Below, piece after piece: positions 30,220 to 39,209 of a stretch of 50,201 nucleotides of DNA (position 1 is its first letter; each line of letters begins with the position of its first letter). The position numbers and the translations under genes are program-made. The DNA is taken from positions 1 to 50,201 of the forward strand of contig NZ_SWAR01000039.1 in NCBI RefSeq assembly GCF_006386545.1, in the 5' to 3' direction. Source of the stretch: Methylibium rhizosphaerae. GTDB taxonomy: Bacteria; Pseudomonadota; Gammaproteobacteria; Burkholderiales; Burkholderiaceae_C. Below the pieces are notes generated by a model, which made no database searches, was not told the origin of the DNA, and saw only the letters and a list, made by a program, of their open reading frames with translations.

Positions 30220-31368
30220 ATGAAATACCCGAAACGCATCCTCGTCGCCGCCACCGTGTCGGTGGCGCTGCTGGCCGCCGCCGGCCTGCTCATCAACGCC
30301 CGGGCCTCCAGGAAGGAAGAGGCACCCGAGCCTGCCAGGCCGGCACTGACCGTGACCCTTGAAACCCCGCAGCGGCTGCAGCTGGCGCAGCAGTTCAGCG
30401 CCCACGGCAGCGTGGCCGCCTGGCAGGAAGCCAGCATCGGCGCCGAAGTGCCGGGCCTGCGCCTGGTGGCGGTGCATGTGAACGTGGGCGACGTGGTGCG
30501 CCGCGGCCAGGTGCTCGCCACCTATGACGCCGACACCACGGCGGCCGAGCTGGCGCAGATCCGGGCGGCGGTGGCCGAGGCGGAAGCCGCCGCGGCCGAC
30601 GCACAGGCCAATGCCGAACGCGCCCGGTCGATGCAGGAAAGCGGCGCCCTCAGCGCGCAGCAGATCCACCAGTACCTCACCGCCGAGCAGACGGCCCAGG
30701 CCCGCGTCGAAGCGCAGCGCGCTGCGGCCCGTGCGCAGGCGCTGCGCCTGGCCAGGACGCAGGTGCTGGCGCCGGACGACGGCGTGATCTCGGCCCGCAA
30801 CGCCACCGTGGGGGCGGTCACCGGCACCGGCCAGGAACTCTTCCGGCTCATCCGCGGCGGCCGGCTCGAATGGCGCGCCGAGGTCACGTCGGCGGAGCTG
30901 ACGCGGCTGTCGCCCGGCACCCCCGCGCGCATCGCCGCGGCCGACGGCAGCCAGGTGGAGGGCACCGTGCGCATGGTGGCGCCCACCGTCGATGCGCACA
31001 CGCGCTCCGGCCTGGTGTACGTGGACCTGCCCGCGAAGACGCCGCTGAAGGCCGGCATGTTCGCGCAGGGCGAATTCCTGCTCGGCCAGACGCCGGCCCT
31101 CACCGTGCCGCAGCAGGCGCTGGTGGTGCGCGACGGCTTCAGCTACCTCTTTCGCGTGAGCCCGGACCACCGCGTGGTGCAGACCCGCGTGACCACCGGG
31201 CGCCGCAGCGGCCAGCGCGTCGAGGTGGTCGAAGGCCTGCAGCCCGACGCGATGCTGGTGGCCGCGGGCGCCGGCTTCCTGAGCGACGGCGACCTGGTGA
31301 AGGTGACGCAGGCCCCTGCGGCGGCCGGCGCCGCACCGTTGCCGGCCCGGCCGCGCACTGCGCTTTGA
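30220..31368 (+). CDS. RND efflux periplasmic adaptor subunit
   Basis: This 382-residue membrane-fusion protein has an N-terminal hydrophobic anchor (about residues 7-25). A lipoyl half-motif (SAHGSVAAWQEASIGAEVPGLRLVAVHVNVGDVVRRGQVLATYD) and a coiled-coil hairpin rich in Ala/Gln/Glu (about 105-165) come next. The second lipoyl half is LARTQVLAPDDGVISARNATVGAVTGTGQELFRLI, followed by beta-barrel and MP domains. It joins the inner-membrane pump to the outer channel. No regulator gene is in the operon. Confidence 0.94.
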   Translation: MKYPKRILVAATVSVALLAAAGLLINARASRKEEAPEPARPALTVTLETPQRLQLAQQFSAHGSVAAWQEASIGAEVPGLRLVAVHVNVGDVVRRGQVLATYDADTTAAELAQIRAAVAEAEAAAADAQANAERARSMQESGALSAQQIHQYLTAEQTAQARVEAQRAAARAQALRLARTQVLAPDDGVISARNATVGAVTGTGQELFRLIRGGRLEWRAEVTSAELTRLSPGTPARIAAADGSQVEGTVRMVAPTVDAHTRSGLVYVDLPAKTPLKAGMFAQGEFLLGQTPALTVPQQALVVRDGFSYLFRVSPDHRVVQTRVTTGRRSGQRVEVVEGLQPDAMLVAAGAGFLSDGDLVKVTQAPAAAGAAPLPARPRTAL

Positions 31369-31406
31369 ACACACGACATCGTTCCACCCAACCCCAGGGG
31401 ACACAC

Positions 31407-34400
31407 ATGAACGTCTCGGCAATGGCCATCCGCAACCCGGTGGTGGTGATCATGCTGTTCGCGCTGCTCACGCTGGCCGGCGTGATGTCGTTCAAGTCCA
31501 GCGCCGTGCAGGACTTCCCGGACATCGAGCTGCCCATCGTCAACGTCTCGGCCACGCTCGAGGGCGCCGCTCCCGCGCAGCTCGAAACCGAGGTGGCGCG
31601 CAAGATGGAGGACTCCATCGCCACCGTGGCCGGCGTGAAGCACATGCACACCACGGTGCGCGACGGCACGGTGAGCCTCGCGGTCGAATTCGAGATCGAG
31701 AAGGACCCGGCCGAGGCGCTGGACGAGGTGCGCGATGCGGTCACCAACATCCGCTCCGACCTGCCGGCCGACCTGCGCGAGCCCACCGTCAGCAAGGCCA
31801 GCGTGGCCGGCCGCGTGGTGATGACCTACACCGCCTCTTCGCAACAGCTCGACGAGCAGGAGGTTTCCTGGTTCGTCGACAACACGCTGACCAAGAAGCT
31901 GCTCAGCGTGCCCGGCATCGGCTCGGTCAAGCGCGTGGGCGGCGTGGACCGCGAGGTGCTGGTGGAGCTCGACGCCGCACGCATGGCCGCACTCAAGGTG
32001 AGCGCGCTCGACGTGTCGCAGCGCCTCAGGCAGGTACAGCAGGAAGCGCCCGGCGGCCGCGGCGACGTGAGCGGCGCCGAGCAGACGGTGCGCACCATCG
32101 CCACCGCCGGCTCGGCCGCCGAACTGGCCGCCATGGAAGTGCCGCTGTCCGACGGCCGCAGCGTGCGGCTCGACCAGGTGGCCCGGGTGAGCGACACCAT
32201 CGCCGAGCGCCGCAGCGTCGCGCTGCAGGACGGCCACAAGGTGGTGGGCATCGAGATCTTCCGTTCCAAGGGCGCCAGCGAGATCGACGTGATGAAGGGC
32301 GCGCGCAAGGCGATCGCCGAGCTCGCTGCCGAACACCGCAACGTGCAGATCGACGAGGTGATCGACAACGCCACGCCGGTGCAGGAGAACTTCGACGGCT
32401 CGATGCACCTGCTCTACGAGGGCGCCATCCTGGCGGTGCTGGTGGTGTGGTGGTTCCTGCGCGACTGGCGCGCCACCCTGGTGGCCACGGCCGCACTGCC
32501 GCTGTCGGTGATCCCGGCCTTCCTGGGCATGCAGTACTTCGGCTTCACCCTCAACACGGTGACGCTGCTGTCGCTCGCACTCGTGGTCGGCATCCTGGTG
32601 GACGACGCCATCGTCGAGATCGAGAACATCTCGCGCCACCTCCAGATGGGCAAGACGCCGAAGCAGGCGGCCACGGAGGCGGCCGACGAGATCGGCCTGG
32701 CGGTGATCGCCACCACCTTTGCGCTGGTGGCGGTGTTCCTGCCCACCGCCTTCATGGGCGGCATCCCGGGCAAGTTCTTCAAGCAGTTCGGCTGGACGGC
32801 GGTGGTGGCCATCCTCGCATCGCTGGTGGTGGCGCGCTTCCTCACGCCGATGATGGCCGCCTACCTGCTCAAGCCGGTGAAGCACGAACAGGGCGAGGAC
32901 GGCTGGCTGATGGCGCTGTACATGCGCACCATGCGGTGGTGCCTGCATCACCGCCGCGCCACCGCCATCGGCGCTGCCGCCTTCTTTGCCGGCTCGGTGT
33001 CGCTGATCGGGCTGCTGCCCACCGGCTTCGTGCCGGCCAGCGACCGCGCCCAGACGCAGATCAACATCGAGCTGCCACCGGGCAGCACCCTGGCCGAGAC
33101 CTGGAGCGTGGCGGAAAAGGCCCGGCTCGCCGCGCTGACCTCGCCGCAGGTGAAGTCGGTGTTCAGCTCGATCGGCGGCGGCTCCACCGGCAATGCCTTC
33201 ACCCAGGGCGCCGCTGCCGAGCCGCGCCGCGCGGTGCTCACGCTGACGCTCGCCCACCGCGACCAGCGCAGGGAGTCGATCAAGGACATCGAAGCCCTGA
33301 TCCGCCATGAGCTGTCGGAGCTGCCAGGCGCGCGCTTCCAGATCGGTGCCATGGACAACGGCGTGAAGATGCAGATCGTGCTGCGCAGCGAAGACGCCAG
33401 GGCGCTCGACGCGGCCGCCCAGGCCGCGGTTCGCGACCTGCGCACGCTCAAGGGCGTGGGCGCGGTGAGCTCCAGCGCCGCGCTGGTGCGGCCGGAGATC
33501 ATCGTGCGGCCCGACACCGCGCGGGCCGCCGACCTGGGCGTGACGACCTCGAAGATCGGCGAGACGGTGCGTGTTGCCACCGCCGGCGACTATGACCAGG
33601 GCCTGCCCAAGCTCAACCTGAGCGAGCGGCAGATCCCGGTGCGGGTGAAGCTGCCCGACGCGACCCGCGGCGACCTCGCCGCCATCGAGCGGCTGACCGT
33701 GCCGGGCAAGAACGGCCAGCCGGTGATGCTGGGCACGGTGACCCGCGTGACCATGGAAAGCGGCCCGGCCCAGATCAACCGCCTGGACCGCAGCCGCAAC
33801 GTCACCCTCGACGTGGAACTGGGCAACCGCAGCCTGGGCGAGGCGTACGAGGAGGCGCTGCAGCTGCCCTCGCTGCGCAACCTGCCGCCGGGCGTGAAGC
33901 TGGCCGAACTGGGCGACACGCAGGAGATGAACGCGCTGTTCGAAAGCTTCTCCATCGCCATGGCGATCGGCGTGTTCTGCATCTACGGCGTGCTGGTGCT
34001 GCTGTTCAAGGACTTCATGCAGCCGGCCACCATCCTGGCCGCGCTGCCGCTGTCCATCGGCGGTGCCTTCGTGGCGCTGCTGGTCACGAACAACGCGATG
34101 TCGATGCCCTCGATGATCGGCCTCATCATGCTGATGGGCGTGGTGACGAAGAACTCCATCCTGCTGGTGGAATACGCCATCGTCGCGCGCCAGCAGGGCA
34201 TGGGCCGCTTCGATGCACTGGTGGATGCCTGCCACAAGCGCAGTCGCCCGATCATCATGACCACCATCGCCATGGGTGCGGGCATGCTGCCGCTGGCCTT
34301 GGGCATGGGCGCCGATCCGGCGTTCCGCTCGCCGATGGCGATTGCGGTGATCGGCGGCCTCATCACCTCCACGCTGCTGAGCCTGCTGGTGGTGCCTGCG

Positions 34401-34526
34401 GTGTTCACCTACGTGGACGACCTGCAGGCCTGGATCGGGCGGCTGGCGGCGCGGCTGGGGCTGCGCGGCAGGCGGGCCCAGGCCGCGGCGGCTCAGCCCG
34501 CCCCCCTGGCCGGCTCGACCACGTAG
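31407..34526 (+). CDS. RND-family efflux pump permease
   Basis: This 1039-residue inner-membrane pump has twelve membrane helices around two large periplasmic loops. Family blocks seen are AIRNPVVVIMLFALLTLAGVMSF, FPDIELPIVNVSATLEGAAPAQLETEVARKMED, LSLALVVGILVDDAIVEIENISRH (two acidic residues of the proton relay in helix 4), TAFMGGIPGKFFKQF and LIMLMGVVTKNSILLVEYA. It belongs to the HAE1/MdtB-like group that exports organic compounds. The start at 31407 follows AGGGG. Substrate is unknown. Confidence 0.95.
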   Translation: MNVSAMAIRNPVVVIMLFALLTLAGVMSFKSSAVQDFPDIELPIVNVSATLEGAAPAQLETEVARKMEDSIATVAGVKHMHTTVRDGTVSLAVEFEIEKDPAEALDEVRDAVTNIRSDLPADLREPTVSKASVAGRVVMTYTASSQQLDEQEVSWFVDNTLTKKLLSVPGIGSVKRVGGVDREVLVELDAARMAALKVSALDVSQRLRQVQQEAPGGRGDVSGAEQTVRTIATAGSAAELAAMEVPLSDGRSVRLDQVARVSDTIAERRSVALQDGHKVVGIEIFRSKGASEIDVMKGARKAIAELAAEHRNVQIDEVIDNATPVQENFDGSMHLLYEGAILAVLVVWWFLRDWRATLVATAALPLSVIPAFLGMQYFGFTLNTVTLLSLALVVGILVDDAIVEIENISRHLQMGKTPKQAATEAADEIGLAVIATTFALVAVFLPTAFMGGIPGKFFKQFGWTAVVAILASLVVARFLTPMMAAYLLKPVKHEQGEDGWLMALYMRTMRWCLHHRRATAIGAAAFFAGSVSLIGLLPTGFVPASDRAQTQINIELPPGSTLAETWSVAEKARLAALTSPQVKSVFSSIGGGSTGNAFTQGAAAEPRRAVLTLTLAHRDQRRESIKDIEALIRHELSELPGARFQIGAMDNGVKMQIVLRSEDARALDAAAQAAVRDLRTLKGVGAVSSSAALVRPEIIVRPDTARAADLGVTTSKIGETVRVATAGDYDQGLPKLNLSERQIPVRVKLPDATRGDLAAIERLTVPGKNGQPVMLGTVTRVTMESGPAQINRLDRSRNVTLDVELGNRSLGEAYEEALQLPSLRNLPPGVKLAELGDTQEMNALFESFSIAMAIGVFCIYGVLVLLFKDFMQPATILAALPLSIGGAFVALLVTNNAMSMPSMIGLIMLMGVVTKNSILLVEYAIVARQQGMGRFDALVDACHKRSRPIIMTTIAMGAGMLPLALGMGADPAFRSPMAIAVIGGLITSTLLSLLVVPAVFTYVDDLQAWIGRLAARLGLRGRRAQAAAAQPAPLAGSTT

Positions 34527-34710
34527 CGATGCATCTCACCGCGAAGCATCTGCTGCCGGCCATGCCAGGGTAATCGACTGGTCAGACAAGCGTCATGACC
34601 GCCAATTGAGCCTCGCCAAAAATGGCATGCGAAGGGAGTCGGCCTTGCACTGACCGGATCCGCAAGAGTCCTGCTGAGCGACGGTTCTTTCAACTCATCT
34701 ACGCACAGAC

Positions 34711-35514
34711 ATGAACATCAAATTCCGCTCGACGGTCCTGGCCGTCGCGATGGCACTGACAGCTGGCGCATACGCGGAAGGCGTTCGCCAGAGCCCGATC
34801 AACATCGACAAGAAGGACGTCGTCGATGTCCACCACGCACCGCAGATCACGGCGGTCTACCAGTCCAGCGCCACGCTGAACGTGGTGAACACGTACAACC
34901 CGAACCGCGTGCCCCTGGTGCACAAGGAATGGGCCACGCTGCGTGCCACGCCGTCGGGCTCTTCATACGTGATGGTCGGACATCAGCAGTACGACCTGCT
35001 GCAGTTCCACTTCCACACGCCTTCGGAGCACAAGGTGAACGACAAGGGGGCGCCGATGGAAGTGCACTTCGTGCATCTGCGCACCGGTGCGCTGCCCTGC
35101 GACCCCGAGGCCCTGCTCGTGATCGGCGCGATGATCAAGCCGGACTCCGACGCTCACAACGAGCTGAGCAAGATCTTCGACCGCAAGGACTTGCCGGAGG
35201 ATTCCACGAAGTCGGCGGTGAGCATCACCAACTTCGACCTGAACAAGGTGCTGCCGAAGCTGGACGCCTCCTGGCGCTACTCCGGCTCGCTGACCGCTCC
35301 TTCGACCTTCACCAACTGCAGCGCGCAAGGCGGCTCGATCGAAGACCAGCTCAGCGCCGACGTCTTCCCCGAGAACGTGCAGTGGGTGGTGCTGACAAAG
35401 CCGGTGGAATTGACCCGGCAGCAGATCAACACCTTCAAGCGGCTCTTCGAGGAAGGCAACTCCCGCGAGACGCAGCCGCTGAACGGGCGCAAGGTCTACC
35501 ACGTTCACCACTGA
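34711..35514 (+). CDS. Alpha-class carbonic anhydrase, periplasmic
   Basis: This 267-residue zinc enzyme interconverts CO2 and bicarbonate in the periplasm. The signal peptide ends at about residue 22 (TAGAYA). The zinc histidines are in LLQFHFHTPSEH and MEVHFVHLR. QSPINID is present near the start. The segment before it (the WxYxGxxGPxxW part that opens most alpha enzymes) is missing: only a few residues lie between the signal peptide and QSPINID. No good ribosome site precedes the ATG at 34711. A long C-terminal part after the catalytic core (about 150-267) has two Cys. A clear terminator follows. Confidence 0.9.
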   Translation: MNIKFRSTVLAVAMALTAGAYAEGVRQSPINIDKKDVVDVHHAPQITAVYQSSATLNVVNTYNPNRVPLVHKEWATLRATPSGSSYVMVGHQQYDLLQFHFHTPSEHKVNDKGAPMEVHFVHLRTGALPCDPEALLVIGAMIKPDSDAHNELSKIFDRKDLPEDSTKSAVSITNFDLNKVLPKLDASWRYSGSLTAPSTFTNCSAQGGSIEDQLSADVFPENVQWVVLTKPVELTRQQINTFKRLFEEGNSRETQPLNGRKVYHVHH

Positions 35515-35539
35515 GCCGCCTGCTTTCCCTGACAGAGAG

Positions 35540-35570
35540 ACAAAGGCCCTCGAGAGGGCCTTTGTCATTT
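35540..35570 (+). terminator. Terminator after carbonic anhydrase gene
   Basis: An 11-base stem, ACAAAGGCCCT with AGGGCCTTTGT, around CGAG, is followed by CATTT. It sits between the plus-strand carbonic anhydrase gene and the convergent hydrolase gene and could serve both, since the stem begins with an A-run on the other side. Confidence 0.8.
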
Positions 35571-35596
35571 GAGCGGTCCGGTGTTTCAACCGCCTC

Positions 35597-37720
35597 CTAC
35601 GGCAACACCACCTGCCCCGCCGCCCGCGCCACGATGGCGTCCGCATCCCGCCTCAGCAGCAGCCGCTGCGCCACCAGTTCGTCTGCCGCGGCGGTCACGG
35701 CCGCCACATAGCCGGCCTGGTCGCCGTACAGCGCTTCGAGCGAAGGCCGGGTGTCGCCCGCTGCGAGGCGCTGCGCCTCGGTCTTGTGGAAGGGAATGAA
35801 GGCGCCGGTGAGGTTGGACAGGTCCACCACGCCGGCTGCAGCCGGGTAGTTGAACTCGATGCTGGTGCCCAGCGGGACCCTCGCCTCCACGCTGCGGATG
35901 CCGGCCACGGTGAGGCCGGTGGTCGCATCCACCTGCGGCACGAGGATGGCGTAGTCCTTGTTGAGGTAGGCCGGCGGCAGCAGCGTCGCGATGCCCGACT
36001 CGTCCTGCGGGCGGTACTCCGGTCCGAAGTCGAGCAGCGGGAAGCCGTTGTAGCGCGCCAGGTAGTTGAACGCCGGCACCGCGGTGGGCGTGCCGTTCAC
36101 CGGCCACTCCAGGCCCTGCATGACCGGGAACACCAGCTGGTCCGGCCGCACCAGCGTGCCGTCGGCGAGCCTGGGCACCTGGCTGGCGGGTGGCGCGACG
36201 TCGCGCACCACCCAGTCTTCCAGCGCCATGAACAGCGCACGGAAGGTGTCGTTGAAGTGCACCACCGTGCCGGCCGGGTACAGGTTGCGGCCGGGCGTGT
36301 AGTTGATGCTCGCGGTGCCGCCCGGCCCGCCGTGCTGCGTGCTGGCGTAGTAGTAGATGCGCGCGTTGTCGGGCTGCACGAGGTCGCGCTGGCCGAAGGC
36401 ATCGGTCAGCACCGGCGAGCCCTGCAGCTGCCAGAACTCGGTGCCCGACAGGCCGAGGAAGAACTTCGGGCAGGTGTTGCTGGCGGCGCAGCGCTTCATC
36501 ACGCCGCCCTGCCGGCCGGTGAGCTCGTCCACATAGTCCGCCGCGAGCGCCCGCGGTGCGGTCTGGCCGAACGCGGTGTGGTCGGTGCGCAGGCCGCCAC
36601 CGCCGCCCGGCACGGCGAAGCGGGTGTTGATATGCGTCTGGCGTGCGGCCACATGCGCATAGACGCCATCGAACACCTTGCTGCCGTCGAGCGCCTGGTT
36701 GAAGCCCAGGTGCAGGAAGGTCTTCATCGCGTTGCCCGACTGCGAGGTGCCCTGCCCGATGGCATGGGTGATGCGACCGGCCAGCGGGTTGGGGTTGCCG
36801 TCGCTGTCGGCCGCCTTGCCGCGGAAGAAGCTCACCGTGTCGCGCAGCGCCGCGAGGCCCACCCCCATGACCTTGGGGTCCCTGGCCACGTACACCAGCT
36901 CATAGAGGTACTGCGGGTCGAAGCCGCCCTTCAGGCAGACCTTGGTTGCATCGGCCGTGCCCGGGAAGGGGTTGGCCGCGGCATCGCAGGCGGCGAACTT
37001 CCAGTCGCCCGCCGGTATGACGATGCGCGGGTCGGTCTCGTTGCGGCGGCGGGTGAGCGAATAGCCGGGCAAGGTGTTGTCGAGGCTGGCCGGCTCGTAG
37101 GGAATCATGCTGCCGTTGAACACCCCGCCGGGCAGGCTCATCACCGGCGTGGCCGCGGCCGGCACGAGCTCGGTCTTGTAGGGGCCTGTGATCGACGAGC
37201 CGTCCGGGTTCTTTGCCACCGGCACGGTGACGGTGAGGCGGTTCGGGTTGCTCTTGGGCACGTCGCCCTGCCAGGCGGAATACAGCAGCACATAGCCGCG
37301 CTCGAGGTACACCGCATCGCCCGGCACGGCGGTGGGGTTGGGCATGGTGAGGATGTTGCCGCGGTTGGGGGCGTCGTAGCGCAGCACGCCGCTGGCGCGG
37401 CTCATGTCCTTGGGCTTGAGCATCACGAAGTCGGCCTTGAACTCCACCATGCCGCGGCTGTTGACCGGCGCGAGCTCGAGGTCCTGGATCACCGCATTCT
37501 TCGGTTCGTGAGGATCCACCTCGCCGCTCAGCGTGCCGGTGACGCGCTCATAGGCGCCCACGGTGCCGTAGCTGCCGGCAAAGTCCTCGGTCGCGGTGAT
37601 CGCCAGCGTGACGCGCGGGGTCGCTGCTGGCGTGGCGGGGGCGTCGTCGTCGCCGCCACAGGCGGCCAGCATGAGGGCCAGCGCTGCGGCGCCGGCCGAG
37701 CTGCGATGCAGTGTCTTCAT
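35597..37720 (-). CDS. Lipoprotein alpha/beta hydrolase-domain protein (Abhydrolase_10-like)
   Basis: This is a 707-residue exported protein. The signal ends in LMLAACGGDDD, a lipobox with Cys at about 21. The long body matches the large alpha/beta hydrolase-domain proteins of Proteobacteria: GYVLLYSAWQGD, ITHAIGQGTSQSGNAMKTFLHLGFNQ (nucleophile region GTSQSG), DGVYAHVAARQTHINTRFAVPGGG, RIYYYASTQHGG and FIPFHKTEAQR. It is probably an outer-membrane-anchored esterase of unknown substrate. Next downstream in the genome, in the upstream transcription direction, is a Bug-type binding protein, and the two may be one unit (94 bases apart). Confidence 0.88.
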   Translation of the reverse strand: MKTLHRSSAGAAALALMLAACGGDDDAPATPAATPRVTLAITATEDFAGSYGTVGAYERVTGTLSGEVDPHEPKNAVIQDLELAPVNSRGMVEFKADFVMLKPKDMSRASGVLRYDAPNRGNILTMPNPTAVPGDAVYLERGYVLLYSAWQGDVPKSNPNRLTVTVPVAKNPDGSSITGPYKTELVPAAATPVMSLPGGVFNGSMIPYEPASLDNTLPGYSLTRRRNETDPRIVIPAGDWKFAACDAAANPFPGTADATKVCLKGGFDPQYLYELVYVARDPKVMGVGLAALRDTVSFFRGKAADSDGNPNPLAGRITHAIGQGTSQSGNAMKTFLHLGFNQALDGSKVFDGVYAHVAARQTHINTRFAVPGGGGGLRTDHTAFGQTAPRALAADYVDELTGRQGGVMKRCAASNTCPKFFLGLSGTEFWQLQGSPVLTDAFGQRDLVQPDNARIYYYASTQHGGPGGTASINYTPGRNLYPAGTVVHFNDTFRALFMALEDWVVRDVAPPASQVPRLADGTLVRPDQLVFPVMQGLEWPVNGTPTAVPAFNYLARYNGFPLLDFGPEYRPQDESGIATLLPPAYLNKDYAILVPQVDATTGLTVAGIRSVEARVPLGTSIEFNYPAAAGVVDLSNLTGAFIPFHKTEAQRLAAGDTRPSLEALYGDQAGYVAAVTAAADELVAQRLLLRRDADAIVARAAGQVVLP

Positions 37721-37814
37721 GGTTGTCTCCTGTGTTCTCGAAGGACGGTTCGGGCACGGCTGCGCCCCGCCGGCTGTGCCGCCGGCTTTTCAAGGAATGG
37801 GGTCAGGCGCCGGC

Positions 37815-38786
37815 TTACTCGGGCTCGATGCCCGCGGCCTTGATGACCTTGCCCCACTTCTGGGTTTCGGCCGCCTGGAACTTCGCCAGCTCGTCGGGCG
37901 TGGTGGTCCACGCCTCGACGCCGCTGCCCTCGAAGAAGGCCCGGGCCTCGGCGCTCCTGGCGGCCTGGGTGAGCAGTTCGTTCAGCCGCGCCACCACCGG
38001 CTGCGGCGTGCCGGCCGGCACGTAGGCGGCGAACCAGTAGCCCATGTCGTAGCCGGGCACGCCGGCTTCGGCGATGGTGGGCACGTCGGGCAGCAGCGGG
38101 CTGCGCTTCTGCGTCGAAAAACCCAGCGCCTTCAGCTTGCCGGCCTTCACCTGCGGCAGGCCGGTCGCCGTGTCGGTGATCATGAAGTCGAACTGGCCGC
38201 CCATGAGGTCGGTGAGGGCCTGCGGGTTGCTCTTGTAGGGCACGTGCAGGATCTCGGTGCCCGACAGCTGCTGGAACATCTCGCCGGCCACCCGGCTCGA
38301 CGAACTGCCGCTGCCGAAGCTGAGCTTGCCAGGCTGCTGCTTCGCGCGGGCCACCACGTCGGCCACGCTCTTGAAGGGCGCATCGGCGCGTACCACCATC
38401 ACCTGCCCGCCCTTGCCCAGGCCGGTGACCGGCGCGAAGTCCTTCACAGGGTCGTAGGCCAGCTTCTTGTAGAGGTGCTGGTTGGCCGCCTGCGTGGTGT
38501 TGGTGGTGATGAGCACCGTGTAGCCGTCGGCCGGTGCGCGGGCGGCCTGCTGCGCGGCCAGCATGCCGCTGGCGCCGGCCTTGTTGTCCACCACCACGGA
38601 CTGCTTCGTCTGCGCGGCGACGGATTGGCCCAGTGCCCGTGCGAGCTGGTCGGTGGCGCTGGCGGCCGCGAAGGGCACGACGAAGGTGATCGGCTTCTCG
38701 GGGTAGGCGGCCTGCGCGGCGAAGGGCTGGCCGAAGGCCATGGCAGCGGCCAGCGCGAGCAGCGGGCGGCGGGTGAGAGAGGTCAT
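37815..38786 (-). CDS. Bug/TctC-type periplasmic binding protein
   Basis: This 323-residue periplasmic binding protein is of the tripartite tricarboxylate transporter receptor family, greatly expanded in Burkholderiales. It has a signal peptide (ending AAQA), YPEKPITFVVPFAAASATDQLARALGQ, VVDNKAGASGMLAAQQAARAPADGYTVLITTNTT, ILHVPYKSNPQALTDLMGGQFDFMITDTATGLPQVKAGKLKALG and RSPLLPDVPTIAEAGVPGYD. Ligands of relatives are carboxylates. No TctAB membrane genes are nearby. It follows the AtuA-like pair by 39 bases and is probably in the same operon. Confidence 0.95.
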   Translation of the reverse strand: MTSLTRRPLLALAAAMAFGQPFAAQAAYPEKPITFVVPFAAASATDQLARALGQSVAAQTKQSVVVDNKAGASGMLAAQQAARAPADGYTVLITTNTTQAANQHLYKKLAYDPVKDFAPVTGLGKGGQVMVVRADAPFKSVADVVARAKQQPGKLSFGSGSSSSRVAGEMFQQLSGTEILHVPYKSNPQALTDLMGGQFDFMITDTATGLPQVKAGKLKALGFSTQKRSPLLPDVPTIAEAGVPGYDMGYWFAAYVPAGTPQPVVARLNELLTQAARSAEARAFFEGSGVEAWTTTPDELAKFQAAETQKWGKVIKAAGIEPE

Positions 38787-38825
38787 GCGTTTGTCTCCGT
38801 TGTAATGTCGAGCGGGGGATCAGGA

Positions 38826-39209
38826 TCAGGGGGGCGGGGAAAGCGGCGAGGGGTTCCTGAGCAGCGGCTGCAGCGCCTGCGGCACGGCCACCGGCAGGTC
38901 GAGCAGCAGGAACGACAGCGCCTTGCCGTGGCTGTCGAGGTTGAGCGCATCGTTCACGCCGCCGTCGAGCACGCCGTCGAGCACGAAGTTCATCGCCTGC
39001 AGGTGAGGCAGGAGGTGCCGCATCACGCGTTGCGGGCGGCGGTGGGCGAACTGGCGGGCCACGGCTTGCTCGGTGACCTGCTCCACCAGCAGCGGGTACA
39101 GCGCCGGATGCCAGGCGATGACGCTGATGTTGGAGCGATCGCCCTTGTCGCCGGTGCGGCCGTGGGCGAGGCAGTGCAGCGGCACGGCCAGCGTGTCGTT
39201 CGCATTCAT
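38826..39209 (-). CDS. AtuA C-terminal-like small subunit
   Basis: This 127-residue protein begins VPLHCLAHGRTGDKGDRSNISVIAW, the signature of the small domain that follows DUF1446 in AtuA-type proteins, and continues YPLLVEQVTEQAVARQFAH and MNFVLDGVLDGGVNDALNLDSHGKALSFLLLDLPV. The ATG at 39209 overlaps the stop of the AtuA-like gene (ATGA). In many species the two parts form one polypeptide, and here they are split. Function in terpenoid or acyl-CoA metabolism is inferred from the Atu pathway name only. Confidence 0.88.
   Translation of the reverse strand: MNANDTLAVPLHCLAHGRTGDKGDRSNISVIAWHPALYPLLVEQVTEQAVARQFAHRRPQRVMRHLLPHLQAMNFVLDGVLDGGVNDALNLDSHGKALSFLLLDLPVAVPQALQPLLRNPSPLSPPP

Noticed and set aside
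28666-31422. Minus-strand open frame over the outer-membrane channel and adaptor genes
   Set aside because: It spans two well-supported genes on the other strand and has no recognisable domain.
31143-34235. Minus-strand open frame of about 1030 codons over the RND pump gene
   Set aside because: It is antisense to a clear RND permease, and its composition (very high His, Gln, Arg) is that of an artefact of high GC.
34493-34693. Short minus-strand open frame between the RND pump and carbonic anhydrase
   Set aside because: No ribosome site and no family features. It overlaps the 3' end of the pump gene. The gap otherwise holds no clear element.
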